DNA of 64,000 nucleotides from Spirosoma lacussanchae (GCF_005870035.1 NZ_SWJG01000001.1:669639-733638); one strand, 5' to 3'. Numbered from the stretch's first letter, positions 27,495 through 36,831 are shown. The notes: generated by a model not told the origin, from the sequence alone. A program made the numbers and translations.

Positions 27495-27833
27495 ACCGAC
27501 TACATAAGTCCGTAATACCTGTATACGTTTAACGAACGTAGCAAAAATAACGCAAAGGTGCTGTAGAATGTTTACCGATAACACAGAAATAGCGTCAGAA
27601 GCCCGTGAGAAGGGCAAAAAAATAGTTACTGGCTATTTGAAGTCGGAACATTTTTATTTTCTTTGTGTTGTAACGGGGCCGACACTTACGTGTTGTGTCG
27701 GTACTCGTGCGTAAACAAAGCCCGCTGATCCTCAACCCAGTACCCCGGCCAGTAGGCACCTTCTGGAACCTGTTTCGCGTCTTTGTTACTAACTGACCCT
27801 TTGTATGTTTAATTGTTTAATTGTTTAAGTTTT
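27495..27833. other. Divergent intergenic region: leader of the small cold-shock gene
   Basis: No gene is recognised. A hairpin CCGACAC (27679-27685) with GTGTCGG (27695-27701) lies in the probable 5' leader of the cold-shock gene. AT-rich tracts (27640-27665) may hold promoters. Long structured leaders are common for cold-shock mRNAs; that function is inferred. Confidence 0.4.
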
Positions 27834-28040
27834 ATGCAAACAGGTGTAGTAAAATTTTTCAATGAAAGTAAAGGATACGGTTTCATCGTAGAAGACGATA
27901 CCAACCGGGACATTTTCGTTCACATTACTGGTTTAAACGGAATCACCATCCGCGAGAAAGACCGGGTACAGTTTGAAGTGGTTGACGGGAAAAAGGGACT
28001 TAACGCGGTTAAGGTAAAGAAATTAGAGTCGGACTATTAA
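27834..28040 (+). CDS. Cold-shock protein (CspA family)
   Basis: A 68-residue single cold-shock domain: TGVVKFFNESKGYGFIVEDD carries RNP1 and RDIFVHITGL carries RNP2, with the usual end KGLNAVKVKKLE. It binds single-stranded RNA and DNA and melts mRNA structure. The ATG at 27834 gives the standard start MQTGVVKFF; a start at 27813 would add seven unrelated residues. It is a single gene with a long leader and its own terminator. Confidence 0.95.
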   Translation: MQTGVVKFFNESKGYGFIVEDDTNRDIFVHITGLNGITIREKDRVQFEVVDGKKGLNAVKVKKLESDY

Positions 28041-28062
28041 GCCTCTATGGCCGACCAAAAAG

Positions 28063-28094
28063 AAACCCTGCCCGGTTGCCGAGCGGGGTTTTTT
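28063..28094 (+). terminator. Intrinsic terminator of the small cold-shock gene
   Basis: GC-rich imperfect stem (AAACCCTGC at 28063-28071 facing GCGGGGTTT at 28083-28091) followed by a T run to 28094. Confidence 0.8.
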
Positions 28095-28101
28095 GTGTAT
28101 A

Positions 28102-28135
28102 AAACAGCCGGATCAGACCCGCGACCCGGCTGTTT
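28102..28135 (-). terminator. Intrinsic terminator of lysS
   Basis: Perfect 10-bp arms AAACAGCCGG (28102-28111) and CCGGCTGTTT (28126-28135), T-rich on the minus strand; lies 13 bp after the lysS stop. Confidence 0.85.
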
Positions 28136-28147
28136 CGTGTAGCCTGT

Positions 28148-29914
28148 TTATTCGGTCCAGCTCCGAACGGTAGCCAGATCCGGCATGGGCACATCCAGCT
28201 TCAGTTTCTTCCGTACACCGCCCAGGTCGTTGAAGAGCTTATTTGGGTTGGCGGCCCGCAGCTGGTCGACCGTCATGTATCCCAGTTTCTGGACGGCTGG
28301 CACCCACTCGGCCGGTACACCTGCCGCCACAAAGTCGCTCTCGTCCGACTGCTCCTGCTTTTTCTCGGGCCGCATCTGCGGGAAGAACAGGACGTCCTGA
28401 ATAGACGGCTGATTCGTCATAATCATCGTGAGCCGGTCAATACCCAGCCCAACGCCTGCCGTGGGGGGCATCCCGTATTCGAGGGCGCGCAGGAAATCTT
28501 CGTCGAGCGCCATGGCCTCTTCGTCTCCGCGTTCGGCCAGTCGGAGCTGCTCTTCGAACCGTTCGCGCTGGTCGAGCGGGTCGTTCAGCTCCGAGTAGGC
28601 GTTGGCAATTTCTTTGCCGTTACAGATGGCCTCGAACCGCTCAACCAGGCCCGGTTTGCTCCGGTGCTTTTTAGTCAGGGGCGACATCTCGACCGGATAA
28701 TCGGTGATGAATGTTGGCTGGATCAGGTTCGGTTCGCAGGCATCGCCAAACAACTCGTCGATCAGTTTCGATTTGCCCATGCTGGCGTCGGTCTTGATAC
28801 CGCGGCTTTCGGCCACCTCCCGAAGCTCGGCTTCGTCCATGGCCGATACATCGACACCGGTATATTCCTGAATGGCTTCGAACATTGTCAGGCGTTTCCA
28901 GGGGCGCTTAAAGTCGATGACGTTCTGCCCAACGGTTACTTTAGTGGTACCGGCCACGTCGAGCGCCACTTTCTCGACCATTTCTTCGATGGTATCCATC
29001 ATCCAGATGTAGTCTTTGTAGGCGACGTAGAATTCAACCTGAGTAAACTCGGGGTTGTGGGTGCGGTCCATCCCCTCGTTGCGGAAGTCCTTGGCGAACT
29101 CGAATACGCCGTCGTATCCACCTACGATCAGGCGTTTGAGGTACAGTTCGTTGGCTATCCGCAGGTACAGCGCCATATCGAGCGTGTTATGGTGCGTACG
29201 GAATGGCCGCGCAGTTGCTCCACCGTGAATGGGTTGCAGGATAGGGGTTTCCACTTCCAGGTACCCTTTCTGGCTCAGGAACTGCCGGATTGAATTGACC
29301 AGCTTGGTCCGTTTTACAAAAACATCGCGTACCTGGGGGTTTACGATCAGGTCTACATACCGTTGCCGATACCGCTGTTCCGGATCGGTAAAGGCGTCGT
29401 AGGTTTCGCGTTCACCCTGCTCGTTGATAACTTCCTTAACGACCGGTAGCGGCCGCAGGGCTTTGTTGAGCAGCTTGAATTCTTTTACATAGACCGATAA
29501 CTCGCCGGTTTTCGTGGAGAACACATGACCCCGAACGGAGATGATATCGCCAATGTCGAGCAGTTTTTTGAAGACCGTATTGTACAGCGTTTTGTCTTCG
29601 CCGGGGCAGAGGTCGTCGCGCCGGAAATACAGCTGGATGCGACCCGTTGAATCCTGTAATTCGGCAAAGGATGCGCTCCCGCTGATGCGGACGATCATCA
29701 ATCGACCGGCCAGCTGAACGTTGCCCCAGCGTTCATCGTCGGAGAAATCCATCTCGGGTTCGATATGGGTACCAGGCCCGCCTGGCTGATGGGCTGCCCG
29801 GATGTCGGCAACGGTGGTGGTAACGTCAACGAGTTCAGCGGGATAGGGGTCAATCCCCATTCGCATCAATTCTTCGCGTTTTTGTCGGCGATTTATCTCT
29901 TGTTCACTCAACAT
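28148..29914 (-). CDS. lysS: Lysine--tRNA ligase (class II)
   Basis: A 588-residue cytoplasmic enzyme that charges tRNA-Lys. The N-terminal OB-fold (residues about 65-170) contains [20 protein letters not shown]. The class II core has motif 1 around [20 protein letters not shown], motif 2 [20 protein letters not shown], and motif 3 [13 protein letters not shown]. About 75 additional residues follow motif 3 ([13 protein letters not shown] near the end), an extension seen in Bacteroidota LysRS. Two substitutions or gaps would be expected in a non-functional form, but none is seen. The upstream divergent gene is the SPFH protein. Confidence 0.96.
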   Translation of the reverse strand: MLSEQEINRRQKREELMRMGIDPYPAELVDVTTTVADIRAAHQPGGPGTHIEPEMDFSDDERWGNVQLAGRLMIVRISGSASFAELQDSTGRIQLYFRRDDLCPGEDKTLYNTVFKKLLDIGDIISVRGHVFSTKTGELSVYVKEFKLLNKALRPLPVVKEVINEQGERETYDAFTDPEQRYRQRYVDLIVNPQVRDVFVKRTKLVNSIRQFLSQKGYLEVETPILQPIHGGATARPFRTHHNTLDMALYLRIANELYLKRLIVGGYDGVFEFAKDFRNEGMDRTHNPEFTQVEFYVAYKDYIWMMDTIEEMVEKVALDVAGTTKVTVGQNVIDFKRPWKRLTMFEAIQEYTGVDVSAMDEAELREVAESRGIKTDASMGKSKLIDELFGDACEPNLIQPTFITDYPVEMSPLTKKHRSKPGLVERFEAICNGKEIANAYSELNDPLDQRERFEEQLRLAERGDEEAMALDEDFLRALEYGMPPTAGVGLGIDRLTMIMTNQPSIQDVLFFPQMRPEKKQEQSDESDFVAAGVPAEWVPAVQKLGYMTVDQLRAANPNKLFNDLGGVRKKLKLDVPMPDLATVRSWTE

Positions 29915-30122
29915 TGTCTGAACGATGATTATCAGATTTAGATGATTTCCAGGAATCAGTCTACGAAATCAGGGTGCAAAAATAGCGAAAAGGATTGGCC
30001 TTTACAGGATGCGTTTGTAACTGACCGCTGATTGCCAGCCCCGACCGTTTGTCCCAATCTGTAGTGTTCAACAGAGTTGTGTAGTATTATTGTGATATCA
30101 AACTACTATCAATTCCTGAATC

Positions 30123-30977
30123 ATGAACGAAAAACCACTTACCTCCCTGTCTGGCTATGTATTGCTGCTGGCTGCTATCGTTTGTTTAGTCAGTTCAACG
30201 GCCGTGGCCTGGGCCAACCTGAACGTATTCGTAGCTGCGCTCCTGTTTTTGACAGCTGTCGTACTCTTTATCGGTATTACCGTTATCAACCCAAACGAGG
30301 CTGTTGTCTGCACCTTCTTTGGCGATTATGTAGGCACTATGAAGCAAAACGGCCTGCGCTGGGTGAATCCGCTCTACAGCAAGAAAAAGATCAGTCTGCG
30401 CGCCCGAAACCTCAACGGACAAACCATCAAAGTAAACGACAAAATGGGGAACCCCATCGAAATTGCGGCTGTGGTGGTCTGGCAGGTTTCCGATACTGCC
30501 AAAGCCCTGTTCGATGTCGATAATTACCAGACTTTTGTGCAGATTCAGTCCGAGGCCGCTGTGCGCTTCCTGACCAGCTCACACGCTTACGACAATATGG
30601 AAGACGAACACGAGACGGTCACCCTGCGCGACAATACGGGTCAGATCAACAAATTCCTGGAGCAGGAACTCGACGAGCGGCTGAGTCAGGCGGGCGTTCG
30701 GGTTATGGAAGCCCGCATCAGTCACCTGGCCTACGCGCCCGAAATTGCGGGAGCCATGCTCCAGCGCCAGCAGGCTACGGCGGTGGTGTCGGCCCGGAAG
30801 CAGATTGTAGAAGGAGCCGTTGGTATGGTTGAGATGGCGCTGGCCCGGCTGGCCGAAAAAGATGTGGTGCAGCTGGACGAAGAGCGGAAAGCGGCCATGG
30901 TCAGTAACCTGCTGGTTGTACTTTGCGGAGAGAAATCGGTCAGTCCGGTTGTGAATGCCGGTACACTATATAACTAA
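30123..30977 (+). CDS. SPFH / band-7 domain membrane protein
   Basis: A 284-residue protein. Two N-terminal membrane helices (residues about 12-60) are followed by the band-7/PHB domain. It begins at [19 protein letters not shown] and includes [26 protein letters not shown] and the coiled helix [21 protein letters not shown]. The C-terminus is a helical tail with [25 protein letters not shown] proteins oligomerise into membrane rings that organise membrane domains or regulate proteases; the partner here is unknown. A very long palindrome (30982-31039) sits right after the stop codon, then an Arc-like gene in the same direction. Confidence 0.9.
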   Translation: MNEKPLTSLSGYVLLLAAIVCLVSSTAVAWANLNVFVAALLFLTAVVLFIGITVINPNEAVVCTFFGDYVGTMKQNGLRWVNPLYSKKKISLRARNLNGQTIKVNDKMGNPIEIAAVVVWQVSDTAKALFDVDNYQTFVQIQSEAAVRFLTSSHAYDNMEDEHETVTLRDNTGQINKFLEQELDERLSQAGVRVMEARISHLAYAPEIAGAMLQRQQATAVVSARKQIVEGAVGMVEMALARLAEKDVVQLDEERKAAMVSNLLVVLCGEKSVSPVVNAGTLYN

Positions 30978-30981
30978 CAGG

Positions 30982-31039
30982 AGAAACGAACCGACAGAAC
31001 GGACAGGTACATACCTGTCCGTTCTGTCGGTTCGTTTCT
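30982..31039 (+). terminator. Perfect 28-bp-arm palindromic hairpin with T tract
   Basis: Arms 30982-31009 and 31012-31039 are exactly complementary with only 2 nt (CA) between them. Behind it the sequence continues TTTTTC. It begins four bases after the SPFH stop codon and ends 15 bases before the start of the Arc-like gene. Much longer than a usual terminator stem, it may be a mobile-repeat remnant working as terminator or mRNA stabiliser. Confidence 0.8.
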
Positions 31040-31054
31040 TTTTCTTGCTTCCTT

Positions 31055-31252
31055 ATGGCATCAGAAAAAAAAGCGTTTGTATTACGGATACAGCCAGAAA
31101 CGCTGAAGGAGCTGGAACGCTGGGCGCAGGAGGAGTTTCGGAGCGTAAACGGCCAGATCGAATATCTGCTGAACGATGCGTTGCGGAAACGCCGGAAACA
31201 GAAGGCGGGCGAAACAAACGATCCGCCCGAGCCTGCCAATCGGGCCGACTGA
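31055..31252 (+). CDS. Arc-like ribbon-helix-helix DNA-binding protein
   Basis: A 65-residue protein with the Arc/MetJ pattern: a short strand KAFVLRIQPETLKELERWA, then the turn and helix FRSVNGQIEYLLNDALRKRR. Strand residues would contact the DNA major groove in a dimer. The last 20 residues are a disordered tail rich in Pro, Glu and Asn. It follows the SPFH gene and could regulate it, although the palindrome in between suggests separate transcription. No toxin gene is adjacent, so an antitoxin role has no support here. Confidence 0.8.
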   Translation: MASEKKAFVLRIQPETLKELERWAQEEFRSVNGQIEYLLNDALRKRRKQKAGETNDPPEPANRAD

Positions 31253-31253
31253 C

Positions 31254-31937
31254 TTATTCAGACCCTGGGCTGGACGTTCGGGCGGAGGCCGTTTGCTGCC
31301 CGTTTTTCGACAGGTTGTTGTACCGGTCGACCAGGATCAACTGACCCAGAATAGTACGGGCGTTCAGATTGTGGCTAAGCACAAACTCATCCAGTTCGCG
31401 ACTCTGGCTAGTCATATGCGGGTGATAGATATCCGGGAAAAACCGTTCGAATGTCAGAAACTGACCCTCATCGTAAACAAAGTAATTGAACGGCTCCTGC
31501 AGATCGGCCAGTTCGGGCGTATCAATCAGCTGTTCGGGCCGATGAAACGAGCGGCTGAGCCAGCCTCGTTGGCGTTTAAGCTGGCGAACTACCGTTAGTG
31601 AGCCGTCGAGGCATACTTCGTAGAAACCATGCGCCGTTTGCTCGTCGACACGTTTGCGGGCCAGCGAGACAAAGGTTCGTTGTTTGTGCTGGTTGGTATC
31701 GAACCAGCCAAACTGCCGGACCTGACTGGCCGAGTACGTACGAATCTGTCCGGTAGGCAACCTCAGCAGCACCATCTCTGCCGACCAGTTATAGGCTAGC
31801 TCGCCCTGCGCTGAAGCCGCATTCCAGAAGGTAAGCTGACCCGATCGCCAGACAGGCAAGGGTGGTTTTGCCAACGTTACCTGAGAGAGGAAAAGTACAA
31901 TAAATGCCAGTAAAGTTGATGCGTCATGTCGTTTCAT
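31254..31937 (-). CDS. Secreted protein of unknown function, paralogue of 32277-32930
   Basis: A protein of about 227 residues with a signal peptide (LLAFIVLFLSQVTLA). The mature part has two conserved blocks shared with the next gene: VWRSGQLTFWN to GELAYNWSAEMVLLR, then YSASQVRQFGWFDTNQHKQRTFVSL in two consecutive pieces, and later FNYFVYDEGQFLTFERFFPD. The pattern is beta-rich. I recognise no named family and give no function. An ATG at 31970 is possible but would spoil the signal peptide, so I use 31937. Its stop touches the Arc-like gene end (1 nt apart), convergent. Confidence 0.7.
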   Translation of the reverse strand: MKRHDASTLLAFIVLFLSQVTLAKPPLPVWRSGQLTFWNAASAQGELAYNWSAEMVLLRLPTGQIRTYSASQVRQFGWFDTNQHKQRTFVSLARKRVDEQTAHGFYEVCLDGSLTVVRQLKRQRGWLSRSFHRPEQLIDTPELADLQEPFNYFVYDEGQFLTFERFFPDIYHPHMTSQSRELDEFVLSHNLNARTILGQLILVDRYNNLSKNGQQTASARTSSPGSE

Positions 31938-32276
31938 AGCTGTATTCAGTTTGCGGAATGTCGGCAGCACAGATAATTACCGCGCCACGTTGATCTAAAC
32001 GAAGCTATTGAAATAAACGACAAGCTAAGTATCTTGTTAACAGGCCTTTAAATAGTCATATGCCTTGTGTTTTAATAATGTACAGACTAAATTGGACGGA
32101 TAGGAGAAATAGACATATCGATGGTATTTGTAGAAAAAACAATAGACTAAAAACCAGATAGTTAATTTACTGAGCGGTCCAAAGAATTACAGATGCAAGC
32201 CGGATGGCCTGAAAAAATACAAAAAGAGGTAACCCGTTTGTGAGTTACCTCCTGCGCAAAATCGGGTCACCGGATG
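31938..32276 (-). other. AT-rich intergenic region with terminator of the downstream paralogue
   Basis: No gene is recognised. GAGGTAAC (32226-32233) pairs with GTTACCTC (32244-32251) and is followed on the minus strand by a T-rich run, so it is the terminator of the paralogous gene ending at 32277. The rest is AT-rich and probably holds the promoter of the gene at 31937. Confidence 0.55.
32219..32251 (-). terminator. Intrinsic terminator after the secreted paralogue
   Basis: 8-bp arms (32226-32233, 32244-32251), loop 10 nt, then TTTTTGTATTTTTT on the minus strand. Confidence 0.85.
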
Positions 32277-32930
32277 TCATCGGCCCAGCGATGGCACTTC
32301 CTCCGGTTCCGTTACGGCCTGTATCTTGAGGTAGTTATAATGGTTGATCAGCAGCAGTCGGGTCAGGGTGGTATTTACATTCAGGTCGCGTTTGATGACA
32401 TACTGTTGCAGGGCCTGGCCAAACTCGTCGCACATGCGGGGCCAGAGCGTACGGCTGAAATCCCGCAAACGAACTATATCCTGTCCGTCTACCACGAAGT
32501 ACTCGAAGTTATCGATGTTTTTAACCAGTTCGGGATCGGCCTCGGTAGCGATGGAATTACCAATTTTGAGCATCTCCCGCGTAGGCCGGAGCTGCCGATA
32601 AACAGTCAGTGGCCCGGCGGTGCACTCTTCGGCAAACTGGGGTCGCACCTGCTTCGATTTGAATGGATACAGGACGGAGACAAACTTCCGAAGGGTGTTC
32701 TGATTGGTATCGAAGTACCGGAAATTGCTGACCTGAAGAGCCGAGTAGGCCTTGACAACATCGCCCTGCCGGTAGCGGACGATTTCTGCTTTCCAGTTAT
32801 AGTTGAGTTCACCTTTGAGCAAAGTGCCGTTAGCCAGTTGGAGTTCGCCCGTACTCCAGACGGGGGCTGCTATGCCGCCCGCTCCGGTCAGCATGAGTCC
32901 TGTTATTACAGAAAGAAATAAGTTTTTCAT
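32277..32930 (-). CDS. Secreted protein of unknown function, paralogue of 31254-31937
   Basis: A 217-residue protein with a signal peptide (MKNLFLSVITGLMLTGAGG). It shares with its neighbour the blocks VWSTGELQLANG, GELNYNWKAEIVRYR, YSALQVSNFRYFDTNQ, KFVSV and FEYFVVDGQDIVRL, and the end NVNTTLTRLLLINHYNYL. The order is kept throughout, so the two are clearly tandem duplicates. I know of no function. The longer frame from 33047 adds 39 residues unlike a signal, so the ATG at 32930 is preferred. Confidence 0.72.
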   Translation of the reverse strand: MKNLFLSVITGLMLTGAGGIAAPVWSTGELQLANGTLLKGELNYNWKAEIVRYRQGDVVKAYSALQVSNFRYFDTNQNTLRKFVSVLYPFKSKQVRPQFAEECTAGPLTVYRQLRPTREMLKIGNSIATEADPELVKNIDNFEYFVVDGQDIVRLRDFSRTLWPRMCDEFGQALQQYVIKRDLNVNTTLTRLLLINHYNYLKIQAVTEPEEVPSLGR

Positions 32931-33209
32931 AACGCTGTCTATCAATCGAAAGGCCCGGTATGGGGCCAGACAGCGTGCGTGTAGAAAAAACCCTGCCAGG
33001 TTGACCACTAGTCGATTACCAGCGGGGCATTGGGTCTGGTAGGTCAATAATTGTATTATTCCACTGGACCAATAGGCATTTATTTGACTTAAAACGGACT
33101 ATACAAATCCGCTCCAGTTGTTTCGGTGCAGGCTAACATTTTAGCCGAAAATTTTTTGAGTAAATGGCTCCTCAATTCTGTAGAAACGAAGACTACAGCT
33201 GCCTGACAG

Positions 33210-33986
33210 TCAGACCTGTGAAGCCGTTACGGTTTCGCCAATCAGCCGAACCCCGTCGAGTGTCAGTGAGGGGATAACGGCGGTAAACACATCTTTCAGC
33301 GACGGAATCTGACCCGACAGCCCGCCGGTAGCTACGGCTATACAGTCGTTATGCAGTTCGGCACGTATCCGCTCAACCAGCGACCGAACCAGCCCCTCGT
33401 AACCCAGCACAATGCCAGCCTGGATGGCGTGGGTGGTACTCGTGCCCAGGGCCGAGGCAGGTACCTCGATTGGCACTTCGGGCAGCTGGGCCGTATTGGC
33501 GAAGAGGGACCGGATGGCGGTTTTCAGCCCGGGTGCAATGGCTACGCCCAGTATTTTCCCTTCGGCCGACACGGTGGTGAAGGTAAGTGCGGTGCCAAAA
33601 TCGACCACAACGCAGTTTTGCCGGTAGCGGGTGTAAGCGGCCAGTGCGTTGGCAACAAGGTCGGTGCCGATCTCGTGCGGACGTAGAATCTCGAGTGGCA
33701 GCAGCGGATAAACACCAGGCCCTACCACAATCGGCTCGAAGCCGAACAGTTCGGTCAGCATGGTCCGCATGGTAGGCGTCAGGTTTGGCACCACGCTGCT
33801 GAGGACCGTTGTCTGTACAGCGCTGAGGGTAACGTTAGTTTCTAGGAGCCAGAGACGTAGCCGGGCTTCGTACGATTGAGCCGGTTCATCGATTCGGGCG
33901 GGTGTTCGCCAGACGTGCTGCCAGGAGGTTTGGTTATAAAGACCGAAAACGGCGTCGGTATTGCCGATATCAACAATGATCTGCAC
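33210..33986 (-). CDS. coaX: Type III pantothenate kinase
   Basis: A 258-residue cytoplasmic kinase that phosphorylates pantothenate in the first step of coenzyme A synthesis. It has the ASKHA fold motifs: IIVDIGNTDAVFGLY at the N-terminus (phosphate 1), GTDLVANALAAYTRY, VVVDFGTALTFTTV (phosphate 2), GVAIAPGLKTAI, and VATGGLSGQI. In this family Asp and Thr of DIGNT and GTA contact ATP and potassium is needed. It lies 77 bp downstream of the ABC exporter gene in the same direction and may receive read-through, but it is a housekeeping gene. Confidence 0.94.
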   Translation of the reverse strand: MQIIVDIGNTDAVFGLYNQTSWQHVWRTPARIDEPAQSYEARLRLWLLETNVTLSAVQTTVLSSVVPNLTPTMRTMLTELFGFEPIVVGPGVYPLLPLEILRPHEIGTDLVANALAAYTRYRQNCVVVDFGTALTFTTVSAEGKILGVAIAPGLKTAIRSLFANTAQLPEVPIEVPASALGTSTTHAIQAGIVLGYEGLVRSLVERIRAELHNDCIAVATGGLSGQIPSLKDVFTAVIPSLTLDGVRLIGETVTASQV

Positions 33987-34063
33987 GGAAACAAGGGGAG
34001 ATGGCCCGACGCAAAGTAACGCAAAAATATATCGTTTGGTGGATTGGCCTGGCTAGTCAGGCA

Positions 34064-36193
34064 TTATATGGGCAGCACTTCGCTTTCGTAGACGTGTAAA
34101 GTATGGTTAATGAGCCGATAAACCCGGTTTGCCGTAGTTGCTAGTTGTGGCTTGTGGGTAATGAGTAAAATGGCGAGCTGCGGGCGTAAATTGTCCAGCA
34201 GATTCATCACAAATTGCTCGGTGTGCTGGTCCATTGCGGATGTAGGCTCATCGAGCAGAAGAAATTGCGGGTTGCGGTACAAGGCTCGGGCCAGTGCGAC
34301 TAGCTGGCGTTGCCCGCCCGACAGGTTTACGCCATCTTCGCCAAGGCGGGTAAAATAACCCTGTGGAAATTGCTCGAAGTAGGCTGCAAAGCCATAGGTT
34401 CGGCAAAAATCAACAATATCATCGGCTTCGCCGATGGTATCTCCGAGGCAGATGTTATCCAGCAGGGTGCCGCTAAACAGCTTAATATGTTGTGGCACTA
34501 CACCCAGTCCATGCCGCCATGTTGGGGTGTCGATGCGTTCCCAATCGGTGTCGTTTACGCTTATCCGTCCCGTTTCTGGCTTGTAAAATCGCTGAATGAG
34601 TTGCAGGAGCGTACTTTTCCCACTGCCGCTTTCGCCTAATAAAGCCACCTGTTCACCTCTGTGGATGGTCAATGACACGCGATCTAAAAGCGTGGGTCGG
34701 CCCGGGAACCGGAACGATACGTCATGTAGCGTTACTGAGCTAAAGGTAAAATCGGCTTGTGGTATGGCTGCCGGGTGCTCGGGGTCAAGCTGCGCATACT
34801 CGTACATCCGCTCGAAGGCTACGTTGGCTTCCTGCAGCTGGATATTCGTTAGGGCCAGACTGGCAACGGCGGGTAGAATGGTGCCGGTCAGTGTCAGGAT
34901 GGCCATCATCTCACCCAGTTGCAGGCTTTTTTGCACCACCAGTAGCGATGTAATAGCCATCAGGCCAACAATCAGCAACGCACCGGTAACTTCTGCCAGC
35001 AGCGAGAAACGCAAACCTACCAGCCCCAGTGAGTAGGCTTTTTTCTGAAAGAAGCTGTAAACGGAAGTAGTTATCTCCTGAAAGAACGGCTCCCGATTGC
35101 TGGTTTTAATGACATCGATTCCCTGAATGGTATCGACATAATTGCTTTCTGTGTGGGCCGAAGCAGCCATCACATCGCGTTGACCGTCGAGAATTGGTTT
35201 GTGAAAAAACCAGGCTAGCCCACCATACAGGGGTATACTCACCAAACTCAGCAGGCCAATCCAGGCCGAGTAGGTGAACAGATACCCTGCCGACACCAGC
35301 AGGACCAGCGCGTTGATAACTACCACGCCCGTGATCTGATTGATGCTGCGCTGAATGCGGCTGGTATCGTTCAGGCGGGCTACCAGCTCGCCGGTTTTGC
35401 GGCTATCGAAAAACGACTTAGGCAGATAGAGCAACGCTCCGTAAAACCGGTTGACCATGCGGTTGTTAAAGTCCTGGCTTTGGCGGTTCAGCAGGAAACC
35501 ACGCAGATACCCAACAACGGCCCGCGCCACCAGCAGAAACGCCAACAGGGCCAGTCCCAGTAAAAGCCGCTTTGTGTCATGCCGGGGCAGGATTTCATCG
35601 ATCAGCTTTTGCGAGAAAATGGCGGTTGACAGGCCAAGCCCTGCGGTGACAATACCCAGCCCCGTGGCAATGGCCAGTAAGGGTATGTCGTCGCGAATTA
35701 ATCCGAGAAGCCACCGCCGTTTGGCGACCTTTTCGTCGGTTTGTTTGACGAACGATGCGTTGGGCGTCAGGGCCAGTAATATTCTGGAGGGCCAGATTGC
35801 CGTCAGCTCCTCGGTGGTGTAGTGCTCAATACCCCTTGCCGGGTCGCCGATACTGAAAATTCCAGCTATGTTATCCCAGCCGTAGCAGACCACGTAGTGC
35901 TGGAGCCTGTCATCTATCAATACGTTCAGAATAACGGGCCCGCTGACATCGGTTTTCAGGTTTTCGATGGAGTCGGCCTGTAGTCCTTCGCTTTCTAAAC
36001 CAAGTTGCTGCGCGGCCTGATGGAGTCCCAGTAAAGTGGTTCCCTGCGTATCGGTACCGCTGAGTTCGCGTAGTCGTTCGAGCCGGCTATGCCCACCGTA
36101 GTACGCCATAACTGAAGCCAGACAAGCCACACCGCAGTCAGCCTGCCCCTGCTGGCGTATCAGGGTTCGTTCCAGGTAGTTTAACGGCTTCAT
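34064..36193 (-). CDS. Peptidase-containing ABC exporter (C39 bacteriocin-type)
   Basis: A 709-residue transporter that cuts leader peptides and exports the core. Residues 1-140: C39 cysteine peptidase, with GQADCGVACL (nucleophile Cys20), LQHYVVCYG (His99) and GDPARG (Asp117), so the triad is complete. Residues about 160-440: six-helix exporter domain. Residues about 470-705: ATPase with Walker A GESGSGKSTLL, signature LSGGQRQLVALARALY, and LLLDEPTSAMD. This build (PCAT) processes double-glycine leaders, in agreement with the two precursors at 38136 and 39202. It is the last gene of the minus-strand cassette, after the accessory genes. Confidence 0.94.
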   Translation of the reverse strand: MKPLNYLERTLIRQQGQADCGVACLASVMAYYGGHSRLERLRELSGTDTQGTTLLGLHQAAQQLGLESEGLQADSIENLKTDVSGPVILNVLIDDRLQHYVVCYGWDNIAGIFSIGDPARGIEHYTTEELTAIWPSRILLALTPNASFVKQTDEKVAKRRWLLGLIRDDIPLLAIATGLGIVTAGLGLSTAIFSQKLIDEILPRHDTKRLLLGLALLAFLLVARAVVGYLRGFLLNRQSQDFNNRMVNRFYGALLYLPKSFFDSRKTGELVARLNDTSRIQRSINQITGVVVINALVLLVSAGYLFTYSAWIGLLSLVSIPLYGGLAWFFHKPILDGQRDVMAASAHTESNYVDTIQGIDVIKTSNREPFFQEITTSVYSFFQKKAYSLGLVGLRFSLLAEVTGALLIVGLMAITSLLVVQKSLQLGEMMAILTLTGTILPAVASLALTNIQLQEANVAFERMYEYAQLDPEHPAAIPQADFTFSSVTLHDVSFRFPGRPTLLDRVSLTIHRGEQVALLGESGSGKSTLLQLIQRFYKPETGRISVNDTDWERIDTPTWRHGLGVVPQHIKLFSGTLLDNICLGDTIGEADDIVDFCRTYGFAAYFEQFPQGYFTRLGEDGVNLSGGQRQLVALARALYRNPQFLLLDEPTSAMDQHTEQFVMNLLDNLRPQLAILLITHKPQLATTANRVYRLINHTLHVYESEVLPI

Positions 36194-36194
36194 G

Positions 36195-36269
36195 TCAGCA
36201 CGAGGGTTTGGTCAATTGCTCAAATAGCAGGCAAAGCAGTAGCCAGAGAACTGATATAATCTGTTCCAT
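36195..36269 (-). CDS. Possible 24-residue membrane peptide
   Basis: An ATG at 36269 opens a 24-codon frame, MEQIISVLWLLLCLLFEQLT then KPSC, ending in a TGA two nucleotides before the exporter ATG. It is one hydrophobic helix. It lies exactly in the 116-bp gap between the thioredoxin-fold gene and the exporter, in the same direction. The reading frame is too short to judge by codon use, so it may be a real small membrane peptide or chance. Confidence 0.35.
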   Translation of the reverse strand: MEQIISVLWLLLCLLFEQLTKPSC

Positions 36270-36309
36270 AGTGGTGGGTAGTAAGAATTGTGATGGCTAC
36301 AGGCCGCTT

Positions 36310-36831
36310 TTATTTGGGTAAAGGGGCTGTATAGTTTGCTATGGCTGTTACGCTGGTTTCGCCCCGAAAGCGTTTGGCCAGCGACCCGTCGGCGTGATAG
36401 ATCAGTACGTCGGGAACAGACGTAAAGCCGAAGGTGTCGTAAGCTTTTTGTTGGGTTATGTGTGCTACGTGCAGATTACTGATTGTGTCAAGCTGGTGGG
36501 TTTGGGCAAAAGCGTTTAGGGCCGTCAACGGAGCCGCCGACAGTAGCCAGACGTCGGTATGGGCCAGTTGGTGGGCGTTCTGCCGTAGTTCATCCGCTTC
36601 ACGCTGACAATGGTCGCAGTCGGGGTCGAAATAAACCAGCACCAGCGGACGGCCCGTAGCCGCCAGCCGAATCGGCCCGCCCGACAGGGGCGTAACCGCA
36701 CAGGCGGGTAGTGTATGAATGCGCTCAGCTTCTTCGCGTTTGCGGCTTAGGGCGCTGGTGAATCCCCAACCGAAGTAGGTCATCAGACCCAGCACTAGTA
36801 GGGGTAAGGCCCATTTTGCGTAGCGGTTCAT
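36310..36831 (-). CDS. Membrane-anchored thioredoxin-fold protein (CDHC motif)
   Basis: A 173-residue protein with one N-terminal membrane helix (WALPLLVLGLMTYFGWGF) and a periplasmic thioredoxin-like domain. Its strand LVLVYFDPDCDHCQREADEL holds a CxxC active site, and FGFTSVPDVLIYHADG is the cis-Pro loop. It could form or reduce disulfides outside the inner membrane. Its start codon overlaps the stop of the preceding gene (ATGA), so the two are translationally coupled. Both precursor peptides of this cassette have exactly two Cys residues, so a role in their disulfide formation is a reasonable inference. Confidence 0.75.
   Translation of the reverse strand: MNRYAKWALPLLVLGLMTYFGWGFTSALSRKREEAERIHTLPACAVTPLSGGPIRLAATGRPLVLVYFDPDCDHCQREADELRQNAHQLAHTDVWLLSAAPLTALNAFAQTHQLDTISNLHVAHITQQKAYDTFGFTSVPDVLIYHADGSLAKRFRGETSVTAIANYTAPLPK

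Noticed and set aside
31055-31252. Antitoxin of a toxin-antitoxin pair
   Set aside because: The ribbon-helix-helix protein has no adjacent small toxin gene; upstream is an SPFH protein behind a long palindrome.
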